The translations under genes and the position numbers were made by a program. Of a DNA stretch of 64,000 bases, positions 36,600 to 49,518 are shown piece after piece (within the stretch, counting starts at the first letter, position 1; each line of letters starts with the position of its first letter). Under the pieces are notes generated by a model. The model searched no databases. It was not told where the DNA came from and worked only from the letters and a program-made list of their open reading frames with translations. Origin of the DNA: Sinonovacula constricta (Eukaryota > Mollusca > Bivalvia > Cardiida > Solecurtidae); contig CM017561.1 of assembly GCA_007844125.1 (NCBI GenBank), forward strand, positions 29,701,994 to 29,765,993. Direction: 5' to 3'.

Positions 36600-37560
36600 G
36601 TGCGTGTATATGCCTTTGTCAAGCTCATATTTTAATATTTATGGTATATGTGGTCATAGAACCTTTTCATATTTTCTTTTTGTGTATTCTTCGCCCTATG
36701 GATTGATATAGTAACACAGCTCTTTCATTATCACCAGTCAGCAACGCATGTTTTATTTAAGTGACATAAAACGGTCTGGTAATTCTTCGATTATTCGAAA
36801 AATAGATATAATATACATGGTCACCTTCCGTCTCTATAGAAACATGATATCAACTACCGCTATTTATTGCGAAGATATAACAATTTAAAATCATGGTTAT
36901 TGATTGACACAATGTATTGCGTAATTTGTCATTATCCAGGCAAGAATCGAACGATAATGGGAAGTAATAACAGTTCTGGATGTACTTTGACGATGATTAA
37001 TTTTACATAATTTTACATGTGCTTCATTATGAACAGAACAGAACATATTTTTATTCAGATTTGTACTCACGTACGTCATCGTATTATAAATATAATATAC
37101 AAATATAGTATCCGGTTTAGTTATTAATATGGAGGAGGAGAAATAAAAATGAAAATATATTAAGCTTTTTGTGTGGTAGTTGCATTATAAAAGACATAAA
37201 AGAAACAACATTAGAGAATGAATTTTATGTATTATTAACGCTTATGTTACTTCTTACTAAGTTTGCTTTCTTGTTAAAAAGAGCGAGATAGATAGGAATG
37301 TTCTTATCTTTTGAATCAAACAGCAAACACATTTTATATACAGACGGTCTATTATACAAAGTTGAGTTGAGGTATTTTCTTCTTAAATCAGTGTATACCG
37401 GGCATATACAAATAAAATGAAAAACATTATGTAAACAAAGAAAAGATGAAACCGATCTAATGTAAACATTTGCTCAAACTCTATTACAAATGTATATACG
37501 TTTTGAATTGTTAAATATGAAAAAGTCCTATAAGAAATACGTCATGAAATGTAATAAATA
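36600..37560. other. Intergenic DNA
   Basis: AT-rich. No gene or repeat supported. Confidence 0.4.
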
Positions 37561-37562
37561 TA

Positions 37563-38078
37563 GGATCTGATATTCGTGCGCCTTAGATACTGAAAATATT
37601 AAAATCGTTGGATGAAATGATATGAAACGAGGCTCTGCCGACTTTCGTATCATTTTAGACAACGAGTTTAATATTTTCAGTATCTAAGGAACACGAATAT
37701 TAGTTTCTTTTTATCAGACAACCAAAACATTAGCTGTTTTTGTTTGCCATGCATGATCTTTTTATGATATGAACTCTCTACCTTGACATGTGTAAATCGG
37801 TTTGGGAGAATCCGCACAAAAAATAGCTCCACTCTTTACCCGACCATTTTCCATAAAATGGGAACAGATTCATTTATAACACGACTAAAATGTTCTTTGA
37901 TATTAATTTCAAGTAAATTGTCCAACAAAATACATAAAACGGCGACAACAAGAGATCAGGAAATGACATATAGACTACACGTACTTAATGACGTCACACT
38001 ACGATAACTAACTAGTGTGTTACCAAAAATAACGCATGAGAGTTTTATCACGCTTGCGCGGTAGGTTATGTGATAAAG
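37563..38078 (-). mobile_element. B-A foldback unit, single copy
   Basis: The palindromic B module (about 37570-37700, arms with CTGAAAATATTAAA and TTTAATATTTTCAG) is followed by the A module in inverted orientation. The A module ends in ACGCTTGCGCGGTAGGTTAT and GTGATAAA. The same two modules are found at 17718-18147 and in the array at 41933-47186. Confidence 0.65.
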
Positions 38079-38084
38079 TACATT

Positions 38085-39060
38085 ACAGTCCTGATAGGAC
38101 GAATATGACGACAACATAAAATACATGCACAGGGAGATTTTAGCGACACTCCCACACTGTTGCCACACTGCCAAAGTAACATTGTTGTAGTACTGATTGG
38201 GAAACTATGAAATAGTCCTGTGAGAATTGTTACATGTAAAATTACGTCAACAAGCGTTACAATCCTAAATGATAAATCCGATGAATCAGAGGACAAAATA
38301 AATATCATTAATGGATGCAGAGTATGAATAGGTCTTAGAATTCTTTCTTGCAACGTAAGAATGATTTCACATATTTTCTGCAACTAGTCTATACTTTAGA
38401 ATTGAAAATTCCTTCATATAAACTAAAGATATGGCTACGTTAGTTTTCGTAGACATGGCCCTTTTTATATTTTTTAATACAAAGTAGGTACACGTCTTTT
38501 TTGTTTAACATTAATAAAACCATGTTAATTTTATTATATGCAATAACTTTGAACAGTACGTACAATTTTGTTGCTGGCTGATGTTGAGTTTAAGACACCA
38601 GGGAAGGCTAATTAGACGAAACGTGTTGTATTTCAGTTTTCAAGCTGCACAATTATTTGTCTTATTGCTTTAAGGTTATAGTTTGACGTGACCCGTCCAA
38701 GTGATGATCACTATGAATTTTATTTGAACTTATATTTAATGAATAAAACAAAATAAATAAAATTAATAAATACAACTTTGAGGTTTTTATTCTTTCTTTC
38801 TTTGTTTTATATAGAAATATTTTTTACTATCCAAACCTCTTGGGTGTACAAGAAACAAAAAAGAAAAGCAACGATAATAAACGTTTAATTAAAGGAAACA
38901 AAATACAGAGAAGGAAATTGGTAGAAATAAAATAAAATGTATAGATATGTCATGCAATACTAAGAGCATTTATCTGCTTGGTGACAAAAGTCAATAGTTT
39001 AAAATCTTTGCACATTTAGATGTTATCTGTGCCCCTGTCAAAGTATGATTGTTAAAATAG
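38085..39060. other. Intergenic DNA and probable 3' UTR
   Basis: No gene. A minus-strand AATAAA near 38786 is a possible poly(A) signal for the caveolin that ends at 39066. Confidence 0.4.
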
Positions 39061-39065
39061 CACGG

Positions 39066-40458
39066 TTATGATTTTTTAATACGGATGTTACTCAGACACA
39101 TGCCACAGGCTTCACAGACAGGCGAGCAGCAACAATCCAGGAACACTCGCGAAATCTTTCCAAGACATCCCATGGCGATTGCGAAATCTCGGAGGCAAGG
39201 AGTGAAGATCCATACGTGGTTGAAGGCGGTGAGAGCGAAGTCGCAGCCCCATGCCATGGCGATACAAATGCCACAAAAAAGGGTCAAGATTTTGTAGCAT
39301 AGTCCCTTGCAACACTCGAAGCATTTGTAGCTGCAACGCCAGACGCAGTCGATGGAGCGGACGCCCTCTGGCTCACCAAGAATATCTTCGAATAAGCACT
39401 GAAACAATAAGCAAAACATCCTTTTATTATTTACTTATTTATTTTATTATTTATTGTTAGTAATAACTTCACTTTATCACAAGTAGTTAAATCAAGGTTT
39501 AAATTGGATTGGAGACGTTGCCCTTCTATGGCAGTTTAAAGTGCTCCGAAAGCCGCAACATCTAGTCAAGAACTGTTTTGTTTAACTATTACACGTTTAA
39601 CGATGGGTATGAAAACTTGATGTGCTGTAAAATACGATGTGCTCATGCTGATTAATGTCAAAGATACTTACATATTAAAGTTAACGGATTAATAAAGTGC
39701 CTCATTAATAAAAATTAACATAAATGATACGATATCTACATCACATTCAATCATTTGGAAATGTTTTAAGTAATTCTTAAACTGATTGCAATGCCTACAG
39801 TGTAACACGTATCCAGTTTGATATTTACAGTGTTAAAAAATGTAAGACAAATACATTCCATCATGTATTTTATGTATATACATTTGGATGACATTTCTAT
39901 ATATGTCGACGATTTTTATCTCGGATGCCTTTTGAGATTTTTTTTCTCTGTTTTTACATTTTATTAAGTTTCAGAAGTCACCAGCAAAATCCTTTACCAG
40001 AGACTATCATTACTGATGTTTCCTTTCATCTGCTGTTATTATAACTTATATAATGTTATGTTACTTCCTCAGAGCCTTGCTCGTCGAATGAGTTGACATA
40101 AACTTACAAAAACCGCTTTTTAATAAAAAAAAAATTGGTTTTTCTTTCTCAATCGACTAGTTTATGACAAGCCGTTTTGTTTTGTGCATACACAGCCTAT
40201 GTGCGCTATATTCCAATGTACATAGAAGAGTTAAACATAATATATAAATGTTTGTTAAATCCTATTTATTTAACTGAAGTTTAAATATATACGAAGTAAA
40301 TATATAATTAAACAAATTCTAACATATTCACTGAATGGCGTTTGTAAATTTTAAATGTTTTCTGCTTTATTTTAAGACCCAGTCATCATCCTCACCTGAA
40401 CGTGGTTATTCAATCCATTCGGATCCCTATTCTCCATATCTAAATCAGCGCCACCCAT
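39066..40458 (-). CDS. CAV-like: Cysteine-rich caveolin-like protein (131 aa, two exons)
   Basis: Exon 1 is complement(40396..40458), 21 codons beginning MGGADLDMENRDPNGLNNHV, donor CAG|gtgagg. Exon 2 is complement(39066..39398), 110 codons plus TAA, acceptor tttcag. The signature reads FEDILGEPEG. The scaffolding-equivalent is DCVWRCSYKCFECCKGLCYK. The hairpin has LFCGICIAMAWGC with Cys at the CAV1 P110 position. FTPC, AMGCLGK and DCCCSPVCEACGMC hold the equivalents of CAV1 C133, C143 and C156. It has eighteen cysteines, all in exon 2, and ends NIRIKKS. The frame is unbroken and the splice sites are canonical. A TATA box lies 83 nt upstream of the ATG. It belongs to the sub-branch with 29906, 34119 and 49519 (tail SNIRxKK). 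Confidence 0.92.
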
Positions 40459-40540
40459 CTTGAAGTTCCTTGTGTTTTCACAACTGTAGTTGCACTACCA
40501 ATCCCCAGTGCTCTGTGCCTCTCCAAACGTTCTCTCATCT

Positions 40541-40546
40541 CTTATA
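40541..40546 (-). promoter_or_regulatory. TATA box of the caveolin at 39066-40458
   Basis: Minus-strand TATAAG within CTTATAAGAG, 83 nt before the ATG. Confidence 0.55.
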
Positions 40547-40559
40547 AGCCCACCTGCCC

Positions 40560-41790
40560 TTATTGCTTCATTTCTCCAAGGATACGAATTGAAAGGTCAA
40601 AGGTTATATGAAGACATTTCAAATGAATTCAGATGTGAATTGCGGATTAAAAATACCTACACCGATTGAAAAAAATTTTTTTTCAATTAAACTACTACCT
40701 TATTAGCATAATCCTTGCTGGCTTTTTTATTGAACATCTTTTTCTCTACAAAGCATAGAGTCTTGTTAGAGTCTTGTTAAAATTGAATAAAACCTCCCTT
40801 TTGAACCTAATTTAAGTGTTCAGTGTAATATTAAGCAACTGTTATTGTACTATTTATGTCTTTATAGCTTTTCTTGCATATAACTTTCCTAGCATTTACC
40901 TTTAAATGTCTCTTTTGGGTAGTATGGCGTTCTTTACAGTGTTTATTATTTATAATTACTTTATATTTATACCTTAAAATGGGCTCTTTTAACATTATTT
41001 TAGTACCAATTTACTTATTTATTTAGATATCGGTTAACAGGTGGTACCCGACACGCAGGGGAGCATCCAGAAAACTTTGGTGGGTGTATGAATCAAGATC
41101 CATATAACTTTACTGCAGTAAATATATATATATATACATCTGGAAAAAAGTTAAGCACCCCTAATATTTTTGTGTATAAAACAAAAAAATCAGTACGCAG
41201 ATATAGGCAAGAGTATCATGCACCCCGTGCTTTTGGCAAAAAGCAGTTTGCCCTTGCAACATCTATGGGTATTTATAACGCATATTGTGCGTAGTTCAGC
41301 ATTCATAACGTGATTATGACGTCTGCCCGGTGGAATGAGACGTAGGGTCGAGGCAGTCATCCATGCACGTGGAGGGTTCACCCGGTATTGACCAACTAAG
41401 GTAAAAAATTGATCCTAAGACATCAAATAGACTTTTTACTAAGACACTGTAACAAACAATATATATATATACAGTAAAGGACCCTAACTTAGACCTAAGC
41501 AGTCAACAAAATTTACTTAAAAAGCTTAATTTTCTTTAAGCTTACATGTATGTGTTTTCACAATTCTATTCTTTTACGTTGTTGGTGGTGGTGAGGGGAA
41601 GCATCCCCCAATTACCCCCCTGGATCAATCCGTACTGACAAGTCGCCTTGATATCAATTACATGCAACAATAGCTAACCATTGTTTTTCGGTATTTGGGA
41701 AGATTGCTGGTCAAATTCCTGCTTTTAGGTTTGTTAATACTAAATATTACATGTATGACAATGCAAGTAAAAAATGCTTAATTTCTTATT
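40560..41790. other. Intergenic DNA
   Basis: No gene. At 41040-41060 there is a possible inverted-repeat end (GGTGGTACCCGACACG). A GGTGGTGGTG run and a C run lie at 41580-41630. Confidence 0.4.
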
Positions 41791-41792
41791 CT

Positions 41793-41900
41793 TGGGTACG
41801 CCGGTGCTGTAGTAATGGAGTAGTGGACTTGTTACTCCTCTGACTGCTGGCCTCTAACTTCGGGTTAGAGTCCCGGTCGGTGCGGAGGACTTACTGATGT
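41793..41900 (+). mobile_element. SINE head fragment, family 3 relative
   Basis: tRNA-like start (GCTGTAGTAATGGAGTAGTGG) and B box GGTTAGAGTCCC, followed by GTCGGTGCGGAGGACTTA. The body is cut off where the foldback array begins. Confidence 0.5.
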
Positions 41901-42202
41901 TACGTTATACCCAGAGATTTGTCCGATATTCCATTTTATCACATAACCTACCGCGCGAGCGTGAGGTAACACTCATGCGTTATTTCTGGTAACCCACTAG
42001 TTAGTTATCGTAGTGTGACGTCATTATCGTAGTGTGACGTCATTAAATATGTGCGGTGTATGTGCCATTTCCCGATCACTTTGTTGTCACCGTTTCATGC
42101 ATTTTGTTGGACAATTTCATGTTAATTAATAAATAGATAACATTTTAGTCGTGTTATAAACGAATATGTTCCCTTTGTGTGGAAAATGGTCGAGTAAAGA
42201 CT

Positions 42203-45200
42203 AGTCTGGTTCCCAGCTTCTATTGCAAACATAATAGAAGTCTGGCATTGACGAAACAATGGCCGACGCAATGATAGCTGTAAGTTAACCAAATATTTTC
42301 AAAATGTGGTTCATCGGGATATTGTTCAATTTTCAATCGATATGTATATATAAAATTCTTAAAGATAATTTTTCTTTTCGTGGAGCATTTCCGTATGTTA
42401 TTTTTTTAATTTCAATAAGTTGAGTACTTTTCGGACAAATACGAAGATTGTGATATTTCGGATATGTAATCATAAGTTCTCTTGTAAAATGATTATAAAA
42501 TTATTTTCTTTTGCATTGTGATCAATACGAATGTGTTTTAGTTATGTTTATTGAGGAAGTATTACATTGCCATGCGGACGCTACATATATTATCTTAAAT
42601 GTAAATGTTACAATATAATCAAAGATATTGTGCTTATATAGTTATTGTGGGATGCTTGTTATGTCATTTTATTAACTTACTTGAATATTTCATCATTTAC
42701 CATGTATATGAAAGAGCTCTATTTTAAAATTAGAGCATTCTAAGAATTGCACAATATGTGATGTTATTCTTACTGTTTGATCCACCTAGACACATGCTCC
42801 TCCTTTTTGTGTTGATAGAATAATTTTAATAGAACCTTTACAATGCCAAAATGCAAAGACTTAAGAGTAGAACATACAAACTAACAAATAAGTGAACATA
42901 AAAAATAAGGAGTCTTAAATGTTGTAGAAACTTCAGATTTATTGTCTTAAATCAATGCAAACTTTAAAAAATAGTTTTCTTAAAGTACTGAAGATAAAAT
43001 TGTGTTAAAATTGTTTTAATGTTGTTAATTTATATAAAAAACACTTAAAAATTGACAGCAAATAATAACAATGAATATGCAAATGCTAAGTCAAATTAAG
43101 TAAGTGTTTTTCACTCATTTGTTTGGACTTCATGCTTCCTGAGGACTTTTCTTACAGAAACATTACCAGTATTTCATTTTATAAAAGCATTTCTAGTTAA
43201 TTTTTGTCACCTTCAAAGGAAAGATTTGGCAAATGTCACACTAGTTGTGTAAATAACACACTCTATTCTCTTAAATCATTATTTAATATTGTTATTAAAA
43301 ATTCAAATTGAATGAAAACCAAATTAGTGGCAATAATACCTTTCTGTATATCTGACATTGTTATTAAACAACAACAACAAAATAATCAAAATAATGATAA
43401 ACACTCAAATCATTTTTAACAAATTCCATTAATCAGATCTAAAAGAAATAACAACAACAACAACAACTAAAAAAGTCATAAAAAGAATTTTCCTGTGAGT
43501 TAAGTATACATGCACACAGTAATATTTTAAAACATTTCAAATGACATTGCTGGTGATGACAAGGGATGGCAGTTAACTTGCTTATGTTTTTGATAATCAT
43601 ATACCGAGGTTTAATTTAGAATTATCATGCATAAATGTTTGCTTCAGTTCCCAGTGCATAGTAGAACTAACTCACTGTACATAAACAATAATTATATTGA
43701 CCAGACTTCGTGTTAATATAAGTTGTCATATTAGTATCATGTTACACATTAACTGACATGTGGGCTTAATTTTAACTTCTTATTTTTCATTAGATAATGT
43801 AATATCTTTATATGCATGTTTCATGTAAATAGTCTATCGATTTATTAATTTGCATATCTAAATATTTCAGGTGTCTGGCAAAACAAAAGAGAAATCAACA
43901 TACTGGTAAGCCAGGTTTTTTAAATATTCTTACAAAAGTACTCCCTTTGAATGACCAACTTATATTGATGTGATTAAGATGATAAATGCAAAAAATGGTA
44001 TTTGATCCTGACTGCAATTGGTATCAATTAAGCTTTTTGAGATGAAGCTTTTTAAAATAGAAGTATTATTTCATCAGTTCTTCAACAATTAGACCTATTA
44101 TTGGTACATGGAGGATGAAAGACATTTTGTAGTGTCCGTAACACATATTTAAAAAACAATGTGTAAACTCTTTTTCTGGTCTCAGATAAGTCACATCTTT
44201 TTTATTTCTTTTAAGTTACCAGGACTGTCTTTCATCAATCAATTGGTATATACATTATATATGTTAAAATACATTGATTATCCTGATTGGCCCATGTAAG
44301 AAGTACATTAATTTCAGGGTTATGTCCTGTTTGGCAGAAAATCAGACTAGACAATAATATTTATTTCACTTTTTTAAATAACTGCAATCAAACCAAACAT
44401 TTATTAGCAAAAACAACTTTGAGAACATGAAAAATGCCTTATTTAGAAGCATATTAATATTTGTGTTGCGGACACTACACCGTTGCAGACAAAGCTTTTC
44501 TTTAAATGCGAAAAAACCTTAAGGCATTTGGTGAAAGCGCTTGGATTGTAGAAACATGTGCCCAAGGCAATTTATATAACAGCAAAGTAAACTTTGTATC
44601 TCCTGTTTTTAATGTGTGAAGCTATGTTGCGGACACTACAAAATATTACCATTTGCAGGTGTGCAAGAATGACATAATTAAAAACATTGCACACAAAAAA
44701 CTAGTTCAAAGTTAGGTATGTTTTTGTGTTAAATACATATAAATCTTAAAAAATAAACTGCAAATCATTTTAATATTAATTTCTTTTTCAATTCATTGGC
44801 TTCTTATATTTAGTTTGAAAGAAATTGTCAAAATGTATAGCAAACTCCACTTGTATACAAGCCCCTGTCATATTTTTTCTTAAAAATTGATGAAACAAAA
44901 AGTTTATAAAACTAGAAAGAAATGTTTTTAGTGAAATATAACCAATGAGTATAAATTGTTAATGCAAAATATAATATTTTGCTATGCAAAATTAGTAATT
45001 TTTAAATGATACAACATAATGCTGAAAAACCATCATTTTTAGCTCTTCAAATTAATACTATACACCATACAGTGCATATTGTCATGTTGCATACCATTTT
45101 TCAGCTAAAACAACATCCTAGCTGCATAAAAAATATGTTTTGCTGCAAACCTATTACTAATAACTTCTATAGGACTAAATAACATGATCAAGTTTAAAAA

Positions 45201-45776
45201 TGGACAAATATAGTGAAAATGGCGGTAAAAAAGTAATAATAAGGTCTCCTTACCAAATTTAACATGCCACTCCTAGGGGCCGTATTCACAAAGCATCTTA
45301 AGTCAAAACTTAAAATTATTAAAATTTTCTTAACACCATTACATTTATACTTTTGTTTTAAAATGACATATTTTTGCATAAAAGAAATGTTTTATAAATG
45401 CATTTTACACAGATGTAATGATTTTCAATATAAATTACCTAATGAAGGAAATATGGGGAACTGAAATTTTCACTTAAGTTATTTTTAACTTAATATTTAT
45501 CAATTAAATAAATATTCTCCGAAATTACACTATGTGTAAATTTGTCCGAAAAATATTCAACTTGTCAGAAATGTAAAATCTCATCATAAGAAATAGCTCC
45601 TTAGCAACGCTTTACACGAATGAAAACTACAACATTGATATTGACCAGAAAATCAATACTCTCACAATGAACCACCTTTTGCTATTAGCTCGTAAACTTA
45701 CCGTTTCCATCGCCGCCGCCATTATTTCGTTTGTGCCTGACCCTTTGTTTAGACAAAGGGCAGGTAATTCAGACTA
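42203..45776. mobile_element. 3.57 kb TIR transposon inserted in an A module (non-autonomous or unrecognised)
   Basis: AGTAAAGACT stands on both sides (42193-42202 and 45777-45786). The undisturbed sister A module reads GTCGAGTAAAGACTGGAACT at about 46890, so this is a 10-bp (or 9-bp) target duplication around an insertion. The termini are inverted: AGTCTGGTTCCCAG at the left, AGTCTGAATTACC read inward from the right. Similarity continues about 85 bp in, and both ends contain an ATG-start exon-like stretch followed by a splice donor. Left: ATGGCCGACGCAATGATAGC, then T|gtaagt. Right, inward: ATGGCGGCGGCGATGGAAAC, then G|gtaagt. A 35-nt exon-like piece with cag and gtaag borders lies at 43871-43905 (VSGKTKEKSTYW). 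No transposase domain is visible in the AT-rich interior. Confidence 0.75.
43871..43905 (+). other. Candidate 35-nt internal exon of the TIR element
   Basis: Preceded by ATATTTCAG and followed by GTAAGC. If joined in frame to the left-end ATG exon (MADAMIA) it would read on as VSGKTKEKSTYW. No continuation exon was identified. It is only a suggestion of a spliced gene carried by the element. Confidence 0.3.
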
Positions 45777-47288
45777 AGTAAAGACTGGAACTATCTTTTG
45801 TGCGGATTTTTCCAAACTGAATTACTCATGTCAAGGCCGACTGTTCATACTATACAAAGATGATGCATTATAAACAAAAACAGCTGGTGTTTTGGTTATG
45901 TCATAAATAGAAGATCTGATTTGAGTGGTCATTAGGTACTGAAAATATTAAACGAGTTGAATGAAACGAAACGAAACGAGGCTCTGCCGAGTTTCGTATC
46001 GTTTCAAACAACGAGTTTAATATTTTCAGTACCTAATGACCACGAATATTAGATTAATCTACCGCGCGAGCGTGAGGTAACACTCATGCGTTATTTTTGG
46101 TAACTCACTAGTTAGTTATCGTAGTGTGACGTCATTGTCGTAGTGTGACGTCACTAAGTATGTGTAGTGTTTATGCCATTTCTCCAGATCACTTTGTTGT
46201 CGCCGTTTTATGCTTTTTGTTGGACAATTTTATTTTAATTAATAAATAGATAACATTTTAGTCATGTAATAAACAAATCTGTTCCCTTTGTGTGGAAAAT
46301 GGTCGAGTAAAAACTGGAACTATCTTTTGTGCGGATTCTTCCAAACCGAATTACACATTTCAAGGCCGACTGTTCATACTATAAAAAGATGATGCATTGT
46401 AAACAAAAGACAGCTGGCGTTTGGGTTATGTGATAAATAGAATCTAATATTCGTGGTCTATAGGTACTGAAAATATTGAACTCGTTGTCTGAAACGATAC
46501 GAAACTCGACAGAGCCTCGTTTCGTATCGTTTCATTCAACTCGTTTAATATTTTCAGTACCTAATGACCACTCATATTAGATCCTCTATTTATCACATAG
46601 CCACCGCGCGAGCGTGAGGTAACACTTATGCGTTATTTTTGATAACTTACTAGTTAGTTTTCGTAGTGTGACGTCATTGTCGTAGTGTGACGTCATTACG
46701 TTTATGTGCAATCGAGGACGGAATAACCCGAGGAGTTCCGATTGGTATATTTGGTGTACATGCCATTTCCCGATCACTTTGTTGTCGCCGTTTTATGCAT
46801 TTTGTTGGACTACTTTAATTTTAATTAATAGAAAAATAACATTTTAGTCATGTTACAAACGAATCTGTTCCCTTTGTGTGGAAAATGGTCGAGTAAAGAC
46901 TGGAACTATCTTTTGTGCGTATTCTTCCAAACCGAATTACACATGTCAAGGCCGACTGTTCATACTATAAAAAGATTATGCATTGTAAACAAAAACAGCT
47001 GGTGTTTTGGTTATGCGATAAATAGAATCTATTATTCGTGTTCTTTATATACTGAAAATATTAAACTCGTTGTCTAAAATGATACGAAACTCGGCAGAGC
47101 CTCGTTTCGTATCACTTTATCCAACTCGTTTAATATTTTCAGTATCTAATGAACACTCATATCAGATCCTCTATTTATCGTATCCACATACAGAACCAAT
47201 AGGGATCTTCTTTATATATGCAAGTAGAAACTGTCTCAGGGTCTCACTCCGACAGAAGTATAATATTGTTTGTGGTCAAGTAGCTGTC

Positions 47289-47317
47289 GTTTTTTTTTTT
47301 TTTTTTTTTTTTTTTTC
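47289..47317. repeat. Poly-T run
   Basis: Homopolymer of about 28 T followed by CCCC. Confidence 0.9.
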
Positions 47318-47319
47318 CC

Positions 47320-49510
47320 CATCTATGATAAATTAATTGAGATACCGAAGTCACGCATGCTATCTAACACAGGACACACGCACATATCCCAACGTAACTC
47401 AGCATTTAAAGAAGACGTCCGAAAGTAAAACATACATTGTTTCCATATTTGCAATGCTATTTCTGACTCTTTGAGTCCGAGACCATCTCAAAGGTCCATC
47501 TTCCAGCAGTTTAGGTTTTGTTTTTTTTCACATTGAAAAACTTTTTATTACAAATTTGTGACTTATTTGCATTGTTTTGTAACACAAAGAATTAGGTAGG
47601 ATCGTACGTATGTAGCTTTCCCTGTAGATACCATTTTCTCTTTGCTTTTAAGCTGTTTAGTGTATTGCAACTCAACTCAACCCAACTTGATTACACTCAG
47701 TACCGCTCTCAGCGGTTAATGAGCGGTTTAGCATACAAAACAAATAATAGACACAACAAATTCCAGTCCAAATAATACACATACAGCGTCTTCTTGTTAT
47801 AATAGAGGTATGGTTCTTTTAACGTGTTCTACTGTGCTAATGCATATTTAATCGGCAAACGTTTTACTTGTGATCATTGTATATACACATTTGAACGAGA
47901 AGCCGAAACGTATGGGGATATGAATAATTTGACGATCTGTATAAGATGCGAGCCACGAGCCATGATTTCTTTGTTATAACGATAATGCTCATATATTCTT
48001 AAAATGCTTTGTAATAAATGGTGTAGTTCAAAATAAAAAAAAGCAAAACGCATCAATAAATTGTGAAACGTGAAAAATAAGGTGAAAAAAAAAAACGATT
48101 CTAAAATGGAACACGATACAAATGTAAATCGATTGCACGAATGCAATACGCATAAAACGCCGTTTAAAAGAAGTTGTGTTTATTTTTCTATGTTATCAAG
48201 ATTCAATGAAGCTTGGGAATGGGTGTTTAAACATTTAAATAAACGGTGGTAAATTCTTTAAAGCAACTTGAGGACCCTTATCAACATATATTAAATATAA
48301 ACACTAGTCAATAACCGGTTATTTATATTTAGTTGACGTTTAGTTTATCATAGCATTGGGATCTTCAATGTACTGAGGCGTAACTTACATGAATAATTTG
48401 AAATGCGGAATTTGATTGGCTAGTCGTCAAGCACAATTTGATTGTTTGAAATTTAGAAATATACACCACTGAATATTACGATTCCTAAACCGAAAATGGT
48501 CTCTGGTTCTAGTCAAAACTTTAAAAATAGATAACCTTAAAAAAAAAAAAAAAATTAGAAAAATATTTTTCTTTTTTGTAAAGTGCGGTTTATTTAGGCT
48601 TCAGAAAATGTTTGATATTTATAATTATTTTACATTATTTTTCTAATATGGCAGAGACCAATTTTTGCGTTTAACTCTTGAAAAGGGCAATTTGCCGAAA
48701 ATTTGAGTGTGAGCGTTTATAGATAAAATATGCAAGTTTAATGATAACAAAAATGTAATTTGTAAAAGGCTCACACAAGGATGTTTTTAATAGTGCGTTA
48801 ATTTAAATGTTTTAAGACATCATGTTTTGGATATAAAATTATGCAAATTTGGTATCAGAATAGATAATACAGTCAAATATAATTTGTTTGTTTATTGCTT
48901 GTTTTAGGTAAAATAGAGAAATGATACTAAAGCAACGGGCATGTTAAGATAAAAATAGAAAAATAATAAAATATAAAATATTTATATCAACACAGTACCC
49001 ATCAGACATATTGAGCTTACAAAACAGACCAGTTCATTACGCTTATTTAGCGTGAAAATTGTAATAAACTCAGAAATACGATAGTCATGATATTTCGATG
49101 GGATAGCAAGGTACAGATACAAGCTTGTGGTACAAGTGCGCACTTAATTGTCGAAATTATTAAAACAATTTAAACTTGTGCGTACTGTAACAAATAAATG
49201 ATACATTGAGAAACATATACAACTGTGTTTTAGTTTAACACGTGTCTTGATTAATTGTCTGACTGAATCTATTTTAACATGGTATTTGATTCATGGGAAA
49301 AAACCAGTGTATATATTTTAAATTCCATCGACGTTTGATTCTATTTTCCACCGAGAGATGTTTTGATTATCGTCATTTCATTGATAGTTTTGCATAATAC
49401 TTATTACCTAATGTCTTGCTTCGAAAATGGACGCTGTTTTTTGTACATAAAATCCACGAATATCACCACGGCGAACAAATAATTTTCCCATGCCAGGTAA
49501 GGAAGAAATG
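47320..49510. other. Intergenic DNA
   Basis: No gene. 47667-47790 is an inverted relative of 20874-20976 (possible LINE 3' tail). At 48678-48706 a block GAAAAGGGCAATTTGCCGAA is shared with 55733-55760 in the intron of the last complete caveolin. Otherwise AT-rich. Confidence 0.4.
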
Positions 49511-49518
49511 TAGCAAAC

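Larger units (their letters stand above)
41933..47186 (+). mobile_element. Tandem A-B-A-B-A-B array of foldback elements, split by a transposon
   Basis: The A module is about 380 bp. It runs from ATCACATAACCTACCGCGCG through TCGTAGTGTGACGTCATT and GTCGAGTAAAGACTGGAACT to GGTTATGTGATAAAT, so its ends are inverted copies. The B module is about 150 bp and almost a perfect palindrome (arms CATTAGGTACTGAAAATATT / AATATTTTCAGTACCTAATG, loop around GGCAGAGCC). Order: A1 41933-42202 plus 45777-45908, B1 45909-46052, A2 46060-46438, B2 46439-46590, A3 46590-47022, B3 47023-47180. A1 is interrupted by the element at 42203-45776. A3 carries a half copy of another palindrome at 46714-46744. No transposase is seen. 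Confidence 0.75.

Noticed and set aside
36385..36711. Cys-Val and His-Thr repeat peptides
   Set aside because: GT dinucleotide repeat.
42203..45776. The TIR element as an ordinary host gene with exons MADAMIA and VSGKTKEKSTYW
   Set aside because: Target duplication and inverted termini show it is an insertion; no further exons or protein domain were found.
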